From G965220305 sp965220305 (GTDB lineage: Bacteria > Chloroflexota > Dehalococcoidia > Lucifugimonadales > UBA3495), in NCBI GenBank assembly GCA_965220305.1, contig OZ244817.1, positions 248,001 to 312,000 of the forward strand: a DNA stretch of 64,000 nucleotides, in the 5' to 3' direction. This document shows, piece by piece, positions 33,281-41,685 of the stretch (position 1 is its first letter; every line of letters starts with the position of its first letter). Position numbers and translations under genes: made by a program. The notes under the pieces were generated by a model, which was given only the letters and a program-made list of their open reading frames with translations, did not search any database and was not told where the DNA came from.

Positions 33281-34150
33281 ATGTTGCCCAGCACCAGACT
33301 ACGGCAATTGTTGGCCGAGACCGGCATCATAGTTGCCCCCGGAGCATACGACTGCCTGACTGCCAAGATTATTCAGCAGGCGGGTTTCCCGGCAGTATAC
33401 ATGACCGGCGCTGGAACGTCGGTAGCCCGGCTGGGCTACCCCGACCTGGCATTGGCTACGATGAGCGAGATGGTGGCCAACGCCGCCGACATCGTTGCCA
33501 CGGTGGACCTGCCGGTCATCGCCGACGCCGATACCGGCTACGGGGGAATTCTCAACATCCAAAGGACCATCCGCCAATACCAGCAATGCGGTGTGGCCGG
33601 CGTTCATATCGAAGACCAGGAGTTTCCCAAGCGGTGCGGCCACCTGGACAACAAACGGGTTATTCCCGCCGAGGAGATGACCCCCAAGATTCGGGCGGCA
33701 GTGGACGCCCGGACCGACGAAGACTTCGTGCTCATCGTCCGCACCGACGCCCTGGCTGTGACCGGCTGGGACGATACTCTGCGGCGCTGCGAGAAATACA
33801 TTGCCGCCGGAGCGGACGTACTGTTCGTTGAAGGCATTCGGTCCGTGGAAGAGGCCGAGTCCCTCAACCAGAGCCTGGACGTCCCATTGCTCTACAATTT
33901 TGTAGAGACGGGCAAGTCTCCGTTGATTCCCGCCCCGGAATTGGAAAGGATGGGCTTCAAGATTGTGATATTCCCCGCCAGCGCCTTCCTGACAGTGGCA
34001 AAAGTCGTGACCGAGTTGATGCGAGAGCTGCGGGAACGCGGCACCACCGAGGGACTGATGGGCAATATGAAGGGCCTGGTGGACTGCTTCGACATGATGG
34101 GCCTGACGGAGATGCTCTCCCGCGACGCCCAATATGCCGACTCGCCTTGA
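33281..34150 (+). CDS. Isocitrate lyase/PEP mutase superfamily enzyme (PrpB/oxaloacetate decarboxylase-like)
   Basis: A 289-residue TIM barrel acting on 2-oxo-acid C-C or C-P bonds. It has GAYDCLTAKIIQQAGFPAVYMTG, the metal site DADTGYGG, EDQEFPKRCGHL with the catalytic loop KRCGH typical of lyases, and IVRTDAL. Best comparisons are 2-methylisocitrate lyase, oxaloacetate decarboxylase and carboxyphosphonoenolpyruvate mutase; the KRCGH loop favours lyase chemistry. ATG at 33281 has GGGAGG eight bases upstream; a TTG at 33275 is too close to that site. Stand-alone gene. Confidence 0.88.
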   Translation: MLPSTRLRQLLAETGIIVAPGAYDCLTAKIIQQAGFPAVYMTGAGTSVARLGYPDLALATMSEMVANAADIVATVDLPVIADADTGYGGILNIQRTIRQYQQCGVAGVHIEDQEFPKRCGHLDNKRVIPAEEMTPKIRAAVDARTDEDFVLIVRTDALAVTGWDDTLRRCEKYIAAGADVLFVEGIRSVEEAESLNQSLDVPLLYNFVETGKSPLIPAPELERMGFKIVIFPASAFLTVAKVVTELMRELRERGTTEGLMGNMKGLVDCFDMMGLTEMLSRDAQYADSP

Positions 34151-34203
34151 GCAATGGGGGATGATGAGCGGTTCCCGGAGAATGGCGTGGCCGAGGATTT
34201 GGT

Positions 34204-35466
34204 ATGAGTGAGGAAATGGGCGCCAACGGCAGCACAGATGAGCGGTTCGCCTCCAGGCTGCCGGCGGCAGTGGCCGGGTGGCAGAGGGTCGGAATCATAA
34301 CGGAAGAACAGGCCGCGGCCATTCTCCAGAACTACGAAACGAGCGACGCCGGACCTGCGTCACGAGGACGCCTAATCAGCATTCTGGTGACCCTGGGCGC
34401 AGTGCTGATTGGTCTGGGAGTCATCCTCTTTTTCGCCGCTAATTGGCAGGAGATTAGCAAAGAGGTGAAGCTGGCCTTGATGTTGATCGCGGTCCCGGCG
34501 GCCTACGGGGCGGGTTATTGGGCACGTTACCGGCGGCAGTATGTGAGGGCCGGGACGGCCGTCATCTTGCTGGCGGCGGTGATGTACGGAGCGGCCATTC
34601 ACCTGGTGGCCCAGGCCTACCACATCCCGGTAAATAGCCCCAACCTGGTGCTGTTGTGGTTTGTAGGTGTGCTTCCGTTGGCCTACGTTACCCGGTCGCA
34701 GTCCGTATTGACGCTGGGGATTGTGCTGTTTCTGGCTGGAATTGGGTTTAGAGGGCAGGAGTGGCTATCAGACTGGGACTGGGTCCCATTCCACGGCTTC
34801 CCGCTTTATATGGTACTGGGGTTGGCGCTTTTTAGCTTGGGACGAGCGCAGCAAGGAATCAGATTGACGATGGTCTACGCCAGGCCTTATGAGTTGGTGG
34901 GGGTGGTGTTGACTTTTGGAACGCTCTATTTGCTGAGTTTCAGGTTCTGGTGGGAGGAGGTGTTTAGGCGTTGGGCAAAGGACACTCCGCTAATTCCCGA
35001 TGTAGTGGTGGAATATTGGTTGCTGGCCGGAGGCGCAGTCGCCGTCACGATTTTTGGGTTCGCGGTGAGTTGGCTAGTGCAACAGCGGCGGGGATTGAGC
35101 GGCGGGACGCTATATGCTGAGCTTCTAGCGGCGGCGGTGTTCCTGGGCTGCGCGGCCTTGGTGGTGTTTCTGCCGGGGGCCGGTGTTTGGGTTTACCCGT
35201 TGCTATTCAACCTGGTGCTGCTGGGTGGGATAGTTGGACTGCTGTTCTTTGGGTATGCCAACGGGCAAGAATTCTATATCAACCTGGGGTTGCTCTTCTT
35301 CAGCATCGACGTGTTCACCAGGTATTTTGAGTATGGTTTTGACCTGTTGGACCGATCGATTATCTTCATAGTTGCCGGAGTAATCTTGCTGGCCGGCGGA
35401 TTCCTGCTGGAGCGAGGGAGGCGAATGATGGTTCGGCAACTGCGGACCCAGGAAGGTGGCGGATGA
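34204..35466 (+). CDS. DUF2157 integral membrane protein
   Basis: A 420-residue protein with a soluble N-terminus (about 1-55) of the DUF2157 type (LPAAVAGWQRVGIITEEQAAAIL) and some ten to twelve membrane helices beginning ISILVTLGAVLIGLGVILFFAANW. Function is unknown. Its stop overlaps the start of the GDYXXLXY gene by 4 bases (ATGA). DUF2157 and GDYXXLXY proteins are commonly encoded together, so they probably act together in the membrane. Helix number is estimated by eye. Confidence 0.88.
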   Translation: MSEEMGANGSTDERFASRLPAAVAGWQRVGIITEEQAAAILQNYETSDAGPASRGRLISILVTLGAVLIGLGVILFFAANWQEISKEVKLALMLIAVPAAYGAGYWARYRRQYVRAGTAVILLAAVMYGAAIHLVAQAYHIPVNSPNLVLLWFVGVLPLAYVTRSQSVLTLGIVLFLAGIGFRGQEWLSDWDWVPFHGFPLYMVLGLALFSLGRAQQGIRLTMVYARPYELVGVVLTFGTLYLLSFRFWWEEVFRRWAKDTPLIPDVVVEYWLLAGGAVAVTIFGFAVSWLVQQRRGLSGGTLYAELLAAAVFLGCAALVVFLPGAGVWVYPLLFNLVLLGGIVGLLFFGYANGQEFYINLGLLFFSIDVFTRYFEYGFDLLDRSIIFIVAGVILLAGGFLLERGRRMMVRQLRTQEGGG

Positions 35467-36014
35467 GCCTCAAGTTCAACGTAGGATTCTGGTGCATCGT
35501 CGGCGTCCAGATAGTGGTGCTCCTGGCGATGATTGGGTTCAAAGAGACCGCCTTGCGTACCGGCACAGAGGTGGTGCTGCAAACGGTTCCGGTGGACCCG
35601 CGGTCCATTTTTCAAGGGGACTATGTTATCCTCCGCTACGCCATCGGAGTGCCGGGACGGAACGGCAGCTTGCCTTGGGACCGGGGAAACGAGGGCCGAC
35701 CCGAACAGGGGACGGTAGTTTTCGTTACCCTGCGGCAGTCCGGGGACGTTTGGAGGGCGGCCTCTTATGATTTCAACCGGGACGAAGCCGGTCTGGTGGC
35801 AATCCGTGGGGAGATTGATGAGGGGGGAATTCTGGACTTTGGCATTGGGACCTACTTCGTTCCAGAAGGCACGGGGCGGGGCATCGAGAGAGCAGAGGAC
35901 GTTAAGGTCAAGGTGGTGGTGGGCCAGGATGGAAAGGCCGTGATCAAAGAGGTCTTGGTTGACGGAGAGCTTTTCCAGCCGGTCCGTGAGGGGACCGACA
36001 GCCAGCAACGTTAA
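35463..36014 (+). CDS. GDYXXLXY-motif membrane-anchored protein
   Basis: A 183-residue protein with an N-terminal membrane helix (about 8-25) and an exported domain containing the defining motif GDYVILRY in VDPRSIFQGDYVILRYAI. Domain function is unknown. It starts inside the stop codon of the DUF2157 gene (4-base overlap), so the two are translationally coupled, the usual arrangement for this pair. Confidence 0.9.
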   Translation: MSLKFNVGFWCIVGVQIVVLLAMIGFKETALRTGTEVVLQTVPVDPRSIFQGDYVILRYAIGVPGRNGSLPWDRGNEGRPEQGTVVFVTLRQSGDVWRAASYDFNRDEAGLVAIRGEIDEGGILDFGIGTYFVPEGTGRGIERAEDVKVKVVVGQDGKAVIKEVLVDGELFQPVREGTDSQQR

Positions 36015-36141
36015 GCGCGGCATAGTTGGGCAGGCTGGCAAGACGCCCCCCGCACCCGGGACTTCGCGGACATGGATAGGAGCCTTACGCCAATGAACGG
36101 CGCATCCGCCGATACAAGGCAGACCACAAGGAGGCAGGGGC

Positions 36142-36663
36142 ATGAGTTTGATAGTCCTGGTCATCGACATGGTTCGCGGTTTTCTGGAACCGGGGCACAA
36201 TCTCTATTGCGGAGACAAGTCCCGGGAGATTATTCCCAACGTACAACAGTTGTTGGAGCGGGAGACGGCTGCCGGTTCGGAGATTATCTTCATCTCCGAC
36301 CATCACCTTCCCGACGATTTGGAGTTCCAGATGTTCCCGGTCCACTGTGTCATCGGAACGGAAGAACCCGAGATTATTCCCGAGTTGGCCCAATACGTGA
36401 CCGGAACCAACGTGGTGCCCAAGAACAGGTACAGCGGCTTCTTCAACACCGACCTGGAAAGGCGCCTGGCGGAAAAAGGGGCCGACAAGCTGATTTTATG
36501 CGGGGTCTGCACCGACATCTGTGTGTTGCATACCACGTCCGATGCCCGCAACCGAGATTACCCGGTAGAAGTCCCAGTTGACTGCGTCGCCAGCTTCGAC
36601 CCCGACGCCCACCAGTGGGCGCTGACCCACCTGGGGAAAATCCTGGGAGCCAAGCTCGTCTAA
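36142..36663 (+). CDS. Cysteine hydrolase (isochorismatase/nicotinamidase family)
   Basis: A 173-residue hydrolase. Catalytic triad positions are visible: D9 in VLVIDMVRGF, the Lys of VPKNRYSGFF, and the nucleophilic Cys in LCGVCTDICV. The SDHH...FPVHCV stretch resembles the nicotinamidase metal region, so nicotinamide or a similar amide is possible, but isochorismatase-like enzymes vary. ATG with GGAGG upstream. Convergent with the next gene, 42 bases between stops. Confidence 0.87.
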   Translation: MSLIVLVIDMVRGFLEPGHNLYCGDKSREIIPNVQQLLERETAAGSEIIFISDHHLPDDLEFQMFPVHCVIGTEEPEIIPELAQYVTGTNVVPKNRYSGFFNTDLERRLAEKGADKLILCGVCTDICVLHTTSDARNRDYPVEVPVDCVASFDPDAHQWALTHLGKILGAKLV

Positions 36664-36705
36664 TTCCCAGGGTCTGACTCCCAGGTTAGGGCATCAGCCA
36701 ATACC

Positions 36706-37509
36706 CTAGAGGGCCTGCCAGACCCGCCTCCCCTCCACCCGTACCAGCTTGCCGAAACCCGGGCGGGGAAAGTGGCCCGCCGCCACGGTTAGTCCCTCTT
36801 GCTCCAGCCGGTCGAAGACCGAATGACGCGTTAACCGCGATTGCTGATGGTCGATGTCGAAGCCGGGGTTCCAGTCGGTTTCGTGGGCCTGCACTGGACT
36901 GTGGGCCACGTCCCCCAGAATAACCGCCCTCTCTCCTCCTGAGCTAATCAGGAAACTGACGTGTCCCGGGGTGCCCCACACCTGAATCTCCGGGGTGAGG
37001 TTTGTATCGGGTTCCACGAAGTCGATTAGCCCCAGTTCGGCCAGGGGCAGCACCTGGTCCTTAATATAGGGGAAGTTCTCCTGGTTTTCCGCGGTGGTGA
37101 AGAAGTCAAAGTCGGTCCTTGGCATCAGGTACCTGGCACTGGGAAAGCTGGGGCGGGAGCTACCATTGTTGCTGGTCATATTCCAACCCACGTGGTCGGG
37201 ATGAAGGTGGGTAAAAGTGACCGAGTTGACTTCCTCAACGGGCACTCCCTTGGCCTGCATTTCGTCAAACAGCCGCCCGGTAAGGGTTGGCCCATAACCG
37301 GTGTCGACCATTATCGTCTGCCCCGAAGAACGTAGGACGAAGCAACCGGCGTTGGGGTTCAAGTTCCCGTTCTCGCCCAGGTATTGGCGGTGGGCTTCCC
37401 AAGCCTCAGCGGGGATCGAAGGGAAGAAGTCTGAAGGTGGAAAACTCAGGTCAGCGTCGGACAGGGCTATTATTTCCACGTTGCCAATCTTGATAATTTC
37501 ATCCGCCAT
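36706..37509 (-). CDS. MBL-fold metallo-hydrolase
   Basis: A 267-residue metallo-beta-lactamase-fold protein with the binuclear zinc motif THLHPDHVGWN, the third His in WGTPGHVSFL, Asp in VILGDVAHSP and the terminal His of AAGHFPRPG. Such architecture occurs in lactonases (quorum-quenching AHL lactonase type) and other hydrolases. ATG at 37509 has AGGAG upstream; an open N-terminal extension of 18 residues is not supported. No signal peptide seen. Substrate unknown. Confidence 0.9.
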   Translation of the reverse strand: MADEIIKIGNVEIIALSDADLSFPPSDFFPSIPAEAWEAHRQYLGENGNLNPNAGCFVLRSSGQTIMVDTGYGPTLTGRLFDEMQAKGVPVEEVNSVTFTHLHPDHVGWNMTSNNGSSRPSFPSARYLMPRTDFDFFTTAENQENFPYIKDQVLPLAELGLIDFVEPDTNLTPEIQVWGTPGHVSFLISSGGERAVILGDVAHSPVQAHETDWNPGFDIDHQQSRLTRHSVFDRLEQEGLTVAAGHFPRPGFGKLVRVEGRRVWQAL

Positions 37510-37679
37510 AATCTGCTCCTTTATATTCGGGTTCAGTTCGCCACCCTGGCATCGATGCCGCATGTTACCCCATATCCGGGAGGAAAGCCAACGCCTTGCG
37601 GTCTCAGGAAGGCAGGGAGTATGATGAAGCGAAATCTACTGTACCAGCGGCGCTCGGCAGGATGCTGGCAGAGGCTATT

Positions 37680-39710
37680 ATGCTCTATCGCAGCTATCGT
37701 TATTCCCAGTGGGACGGCACCCAGGAAATATTTGATATTGACGCCAACACGCTGATGGACCAGCTTTCCGAACACCTGCTTCGCGAGGGCGATCTGATGA
37801 AAGCCCTGAGAGATTTGCTCCGCAACGGGGTAGAGAACCGAGAAGGGATGCAGTTGACCGGCCTCCGCGACCTGATGGAGCGTCTGAAAAACCAACGCCG
37901 CCAGCAACTGCAGCAGCACAACATGGACTCGGTGGTGGAAGACCTGAAGGAACGGTTGGAAGAGATCCTGCGCACCGAGCGCGGGGGCATTGACCGCCGC
38001 TTGGACGAAGCCAGGGAGCAGGTATCCCAGGCGCCGCAGGAAGAGCAAGAACAACAGGAAAGCCTTTACAACCTGCTGGAGCAGCGCGCCCAGCGAAACC
38101 GGGACAAACTGGACGACTTGCCCGACAGCCTCGGGGGTCAGATTCAGGAGTTGATGGAGTACGACTTCATGGACCCGGAGGCCCAGCAGATGTTCCAGGA
38201 ATTGTTGGACATGCTGAAGAGCCAGATGGCCCAGAACATCTCTCAACAGATGAAGGAACAGATACAGGGTATGTCCCCGGAAGAGATGGCCGCCATGCAG
38301 GAAATGATGCGCCAACTCAACCAGATGATGCGGGACAAGCTTCAGGGCAGGGAACCAGACTTTGACGGTTTCATGCAGCAGTTTGGTCCCATGTTCGGGG
38401 ACAATCCGCCGCAGAGCTTCGACGAACTGATGGAGCGGATGCAGGAGCAGTTGGCCCAGATGCAGTCCATGATGGAAAGCATGTCTCCGGAGATGCGGCG
38501 AGAATTGGAAGAAGCCATGTCGTCGGCCTTGGACCCGGGAATGCAGCGGCAAATGTCCGAGTTCGCTTCCTTGATGGAACAACTCATGCCCATGGACGAC
38601 CTGCGCCGCCAGTACCCCTTCCTGGGCGACGACAGCCTAACCATGGAACAGGCCATGGAAATGATGCTCCAAATGCAAGACTTGGACCAACTGGAGCAGG
38701 CGCTGCAACAGGCCATGCGTACCGGCAACCTGGATGAAATTGACCCGGACAAGCTGGCTGAGTTGCTGGGTGAGGAAGCCCGGCGGGCTTGGGAGGAAAT
38801 GGACCGCCTGCGCCAGTTGCTGAAGGAAGCGGGTTACGTCACCGGGGATGATAACCTGGAACTCACCGCCCGGGGCATCCGTCGCATCGGCCAGAAGGCC
38901 CTGCGAGAGGTCTTCATCCACCTGAAGAAGGACCGCCTGGGCAACCACGACCTGGACAAGCGCGGCGCGGGCGGCGACCTGCTGGGCGAGACCAAGCCCT
39001 ACGAATTTGGCGACCCCTTCCAATTGGACCTGCAAGCCACGGTAAAGAATGCTATAGTCCGAGGCGGCCCCCAGGTGCCGGTCAAGATAAGCCCCGAGGA
39101 CTTCGAGATATTCCGCAACGAGAGCTTGACCAAGGCTGCTACCGCAGTATTGCTGGACCAGAGCCGCTCCATGGGGCTGTTCAACAATTTCCAGGCGGCC
39201 AAGAAGGTTACCCTGGCCCTGTTTGCCCTCATCCGGGGCCAGTACCCCAGGGATGCCCTCCACGTGGTGGGCTTCTCCGACTATGCCCGAGAAATCAAGG
39301 AAGAGGACTTGGCGAAGGTCAACTGGAACTCGTGGGTTTCGGGCACCAACCTACAGCACGCCCTAATGCTGTCGCGTAAGCTGCTGGCCAACGAAAAGGG
39401 CGGGTCGCGCCAGATCCTCGTAATTACCGACGGCGAGCCCACTGCCCACCTGGAGGGCGACCGGGCTTACTTCAGCTACCCTCCCAGCTACCGCACCGAG
39501 TTGGAGACCCTGAAGGAAGTCAAGCGGTGCACACAGGAAGGCATCGTAATCAACACCTTCATGTTGGAGAACAACTACCAGTTGGTCAACTTCGTGGACC
39601 GCATGACCCGTATCAATCGGGGTCGGGCCTTTTACAGCAGCTCGGAAAACCTGGGCGAGTACGTTCTGGTGGACTACATCAACAACAGGCGCAAGCGGGT
39701 CTCGGGCTAG
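37680..39710 (+). CDS. VWA-domain protein with Met/Gln-rich helical region
   Basis: A large protein of about 676 residues. The N-terminal RYSQWDGTQE opening is followed by a long charged and Met/Gln-rich helical part (MQEMMRQLNQMMRDK and similar, to about residue 390) and a C-terminal von Willebrand A domain with the MIDAS motif DQSRSMG (D493), SGTNLQHAL and ITDGEPT. In other bacteria similar proteins pair with a Mg-chelatase/MoxR-like AAA ATPase; none is adjacent here. The start is uncertain: ATG 37680 (AGAGG upstream, family-like N-terminus) or TTG 37596 (GGAGG 12 bases upstream). Role unknown; a metal-dependent chaperone or adaptor is the usual suggestion. Confidence 0.85.
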   Translation: MLYRSYRYSQWDGTQEIFDIDANTLMDQLSEHLLREGDLMKALRDLLRNGVENREGMQLTGLRDLMERLKNQRRQQLQQHNMDSVVEDLKERLEEILRTERGGIDRRLDEAREQVSQAPQEEQEQQESLYNLLEQRAQRNRDKLDDLPDSLGGQIQELMEYDFMDPEAQQMFQELLDMLKSQMAQNISQQMKEQIQGMSPEEMAAMQEMMRQLNQMMRDKLQGREPDFDGFMQQFGPMFGDNPPQSFDELMERMQEQLAQMQSMMESMSPEMRRELEEAMSSALDPGMQRQMSEFASLMEQLMPMDDLRRQYPFLGDDSLTMEQAMEMMLQMQDLDQLEQALQQAMRTGNLDEIDPDKLAELLGEEARRAWEEMDRLRQLLKEAGYVTGDDNLELTARGIRRIGQKALREVFIHLKKDRLGNHDLDKRGAGGDLLGETKPYEFGDPFQLDLQATVKNAIVRGGPQVPVKISPEDFEIFRNESLTKAATAVLLDQSRSMGLFNNFQAAKKVTLALFALIRGQYPRDALHVVGFSDYAREIKEEDLAKVNWNSWVSGTNLQHALMLSRKLLANEKGGSRQILVITDGEPTAHLEGDRAYFSYPPSYRTELETLKEVKRCTQEGIVINTFMLENNYQLVNFVDRMTRINRGRAFYSSSENLGEYVLVDYINNRRKRVSG

Positions 39711-39796
39711 CCTGAGCCCACCAGTTCCAGACCGGTCCGGGGCCTGCTTGCTGACCGCTCCTGGACTCGGACTGTCTTCTTATTCAGCGGTCAATC

Positions 39797-39805
39797 TGCT
39801 ATTAT
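39797..39805 (+). promoter_or_regulatory. Promoter of the pyr operon (extended -10)
   Basis: TGC-TATTAT at 39797-39805, an extended -10 about 55 bases before the PyrR-binding hairpin. The -35 (TTCTTA at 39777-39782) is weak. Confidence 0.5.
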
Positions 39806-39861
39806 AGGCATCACGAACTGGGAACGGGTGTCTAGTCCGTTGCCCCAACCGCAAAGGCGCC

Positions 39862-39894
39862 CTTTTAAGGCAGTCCAGTGAGGCTGGCAAAGGC
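39862..39894 (+). promoter_or_regulatory. PyrR-binding anti-antiterminator hairpin in the pyr leader
   Basis: The loop TCCAGTGAGG (39875-39884) inside AGTCCAGTGAGGCT is an exact match to the PyrR recognition consensus, framed by a CCTTT/AAAGG lower stem. PyrR with UMP bound here would stop CTGGCAAAGG (39885-39894) from pairing with CCTTGCCAG (39953-39961), allowing the terminator at 39950 to form. Confidence 0.9.
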
Positions 39895-39949
39895 AGAGTC
39901 AAGGCGGGCAAGTAGTATATCTCTGTGCAGAAGGCTACTTTCCCTAGCG

Positions 39950-39985
39950 AGTCCTTGCCAGCTTCTGGCAAGGACTTTTTGTTGT
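39950..39985 (+). terminator. Attenuator terminator of the pyr operon
   Basis: Perfect 12-bp stem (39950-39961 with 39965-39976, loop CTT) followed by TTTTTGTTGTT. It sits 90 bases before pyrR, in the standard place for PyrR attenuation. Confidence 0.9.
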
Positions 39986-40072
39986 TGGGAGATTTCCAAG
40001 GACGGCAAGTGTCAGCAGGCGATTACACCCAGCTTTTGGCGAAATCCTGGCAAACCACTAGATAGGGACCGC

Positions 40073-40609
40073 ATGACCGAGCATCGGATAATGAACCGGC
40101 AGGATATTCGCCGGGCGCTGGCCCGGGTATCCCACGAGATTTTAGAGCGAAATCGTGGCGCCAAGGGCTTGGTGATAGTAGGGATATACACTCGCGGCGT
40201 GATGCTGGCGCGGCGTCTGGCCGGGAACGTCCTTCAATTTGAGGGCGTAGATGTGCCGGTGGCTGAACTGGACATAAATCTGTACCGGGACGACCTGCAA
40301 TATCGGGTGAGCCCGGTGGTTAAGCCTACCACGGTGCCCGTGGACATTGGCGGTAAGAGAGTGGTCTTGGTGGACGACGTGCTATATACGGGAAGGACCG
40401 TCCGGGCGGCGCTGGAAGCCCTCAACGACTTCGGTCGCCCTCGTCGGGTGCAGTTGGCGACTTTGCTGGACCGGGGACACCGGGAACTTCCCATTCGGCC
40501 CGACTTCGTGGGAAAGAATATCCCCACCAGTCGAGATGAACAGGTTAAAGTGCGTCTGGTGGAAGTAGACGGAGTGGATGAAGTCACAATCGTCAGGCCG
40601 GGAGACTAG
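40073..40609 (+). CDS. pyrR: PyrR: pyr operon attenuator / uracil phosphoribosyltransferase
   Basis: RNA-binding regulator of the pyr operon with a PRTase fold, 178 residues. It shows the PRPP-binding motif VVLVDDVLYTGRTVRAAL, GIYTRGVMLARRLA and PVAELDINLYRDDL, all PyrR-like. ATG at 40073 gives the normal length; another ATG at 40091 is possible, and the long open extension upstream overlaps the attenuator and is rejected. It is the first gene after the leader it should regulate. pyrB begins 5 bases after its stop. Confidence 0.95.
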   Translation: MTEHRIMNRQDIRRALARVSHEILERNRGAKGLVIVGIYTRGVMLARRLAGNVLQFEGVDVPVAELDINLYRDDLQYRVSPVVKPTTVPVDIGGKRVVLVDDVLYTGRTVRAALEALNDFGRPRRVQLATLLDRGHRELPIRPDFVGKNIPTSRDEQVKVRLVEVDGVDEVTIVRPGD

Positions 40610-40614
40610 CGGAT

Positions 40615-41640
40615 TTGACTCTACAGAACCCCTCCATGACCAGCGACGAGCCCCAACTGGTGCCCCCTCCCACGGGTAAGGACCGTCGCCGACACGTCCT
40701 CGACTTGGACGACTTTACCCCCGCCGAAATATCGGCGGTGCTGGAAAACACCAGGGCGATGAATGAGGTGCTGCAACGGGACATCAAGAAGGTCCCCACC
40801 TTGCGGGGTCGGGTAGTTGTCACCCTCTTCTACGAAGCGAGCACCCGGACCCGGGTGTCCTTTGAAGAGGCCGGGAAGATACTGAGCGCCGATGTCATCA
40901 ATGTGAGCACCTCGGGCAGCAGCGTGGAGAAGGGCGAGTCCCTACTGAACACCGGGCTTACGCTTCAGGCGATGGGGGTGGACGTAGTAGTCATCCGGCA
41001 TCCCCACTCGGGAGCCCCCCACCTCTTGGCCCGGCACCTGAACAAGGTCAGCGTGGTCAACGCCGGCGACGGTATCCACGCCCATCCCACCCAGGCCCTC
41101 CTGGACCTTTATACCGTGCAGCAGAAACTGGGTAGACTGGAAGGCTTGAAGGTGCTGCTAGTTGGAGACGTTCTCCACAGCCGGGTAGCCCGTTCCAACC
41201 TGTGGGCCTTCACAAAAATGGGCTCCAAGGTCACGATTTGCGGCCCAAGCACGCTGCTTCCTCCGGACTTTTCGCCCGGCGGCGTCCCTCGGCCTAAGTC
41301 CCATCCCCTGGCATCGGTGGCAGTGGACACTGACCTGGACCGGGCCATTGAAGGGGCGGATGTGGTAATGGCCCTGCGCTTGCAGGCCGAGCGGCAGGAC
41401 GGCGGTTTCTTCCCCACCCTCCGGGAGTATGTGCGACGCTGGCAGGTAACCGAGGAGCGGCTGGCTAGGGCCAACGACCAGGCCGTGGTGATGCACCCCG
41501 GCCCCATGAACGAAGGAATCGAGCTAAGTTCCGGCATCGCCCACGGGGATAGCTCGGTGATCGAAGAGCAGGTAACCAACGGCGTCGCAGTGCGTATGGC
41601 CCTTCTATATCAACTTTCCCTGGGAACAGACCTTCATTGA
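40615..41640 (+). CDS. pyrB: Aspartate carbamoyltransferase catalytic subunit
   Basis: Condenses carbamoyl phosphate and aspartate in UMP synthesis. The 341-residue protein has the carbamoyl-phosphate motif STRTR (76-80), AGDGIHAHPTQALLDLYT and VMHPGPMNEG. No pyrI is present, as in B. subtilis-type operons. The TTG at 40615 has GGAG ten bases upstream; ATG 40636 is an alternative that would drop seven residues before a variable N-terminus. Follows pyrR closely and precedes pyrC. Confidence 0.96.
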   Translation: MTLQNPSMTSDEPQLVPPPTGKDRRRHVLDLDDFTPAEISAVLENTRAMNEVLQRDIKKVPTLRGRVVVTLFYEASTRTRVSFEEAGKILSADVINVSTSGSSVEKGESLLNTGLTLQAMGVDVVVIRHPHSGAPHLLARHLNKVSVVNAGDGIHAHPTQALLDLYTVQQKLGRLEGLKVLLVGDVLHSRVARSNLWAFTKMGSKVTICGPSTLLPPDFSPGGVPRPKSHPLASVAVDTDLDRAIEGADVVMALRLQAERQDGGFFPTLREYVRRWQVTEERLARANDQAVVMHPGPMNEGIELSSGIAHGDSSVIEEQVTNGVAVRMALLYQLSLGTDLH

Positions 41641-41685
41641 ACCCGGCATGAGGGAACCCAACATGAGGACGAGGCTCGACCGTTA

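Noticed and set aside
37533..38582. A 349-codon minus-strand frame opposite the VWA gene
   Set aside because: Antisense to the Met/Gln-rich region; composition (His/Leu/Gln repeats) reflects that.
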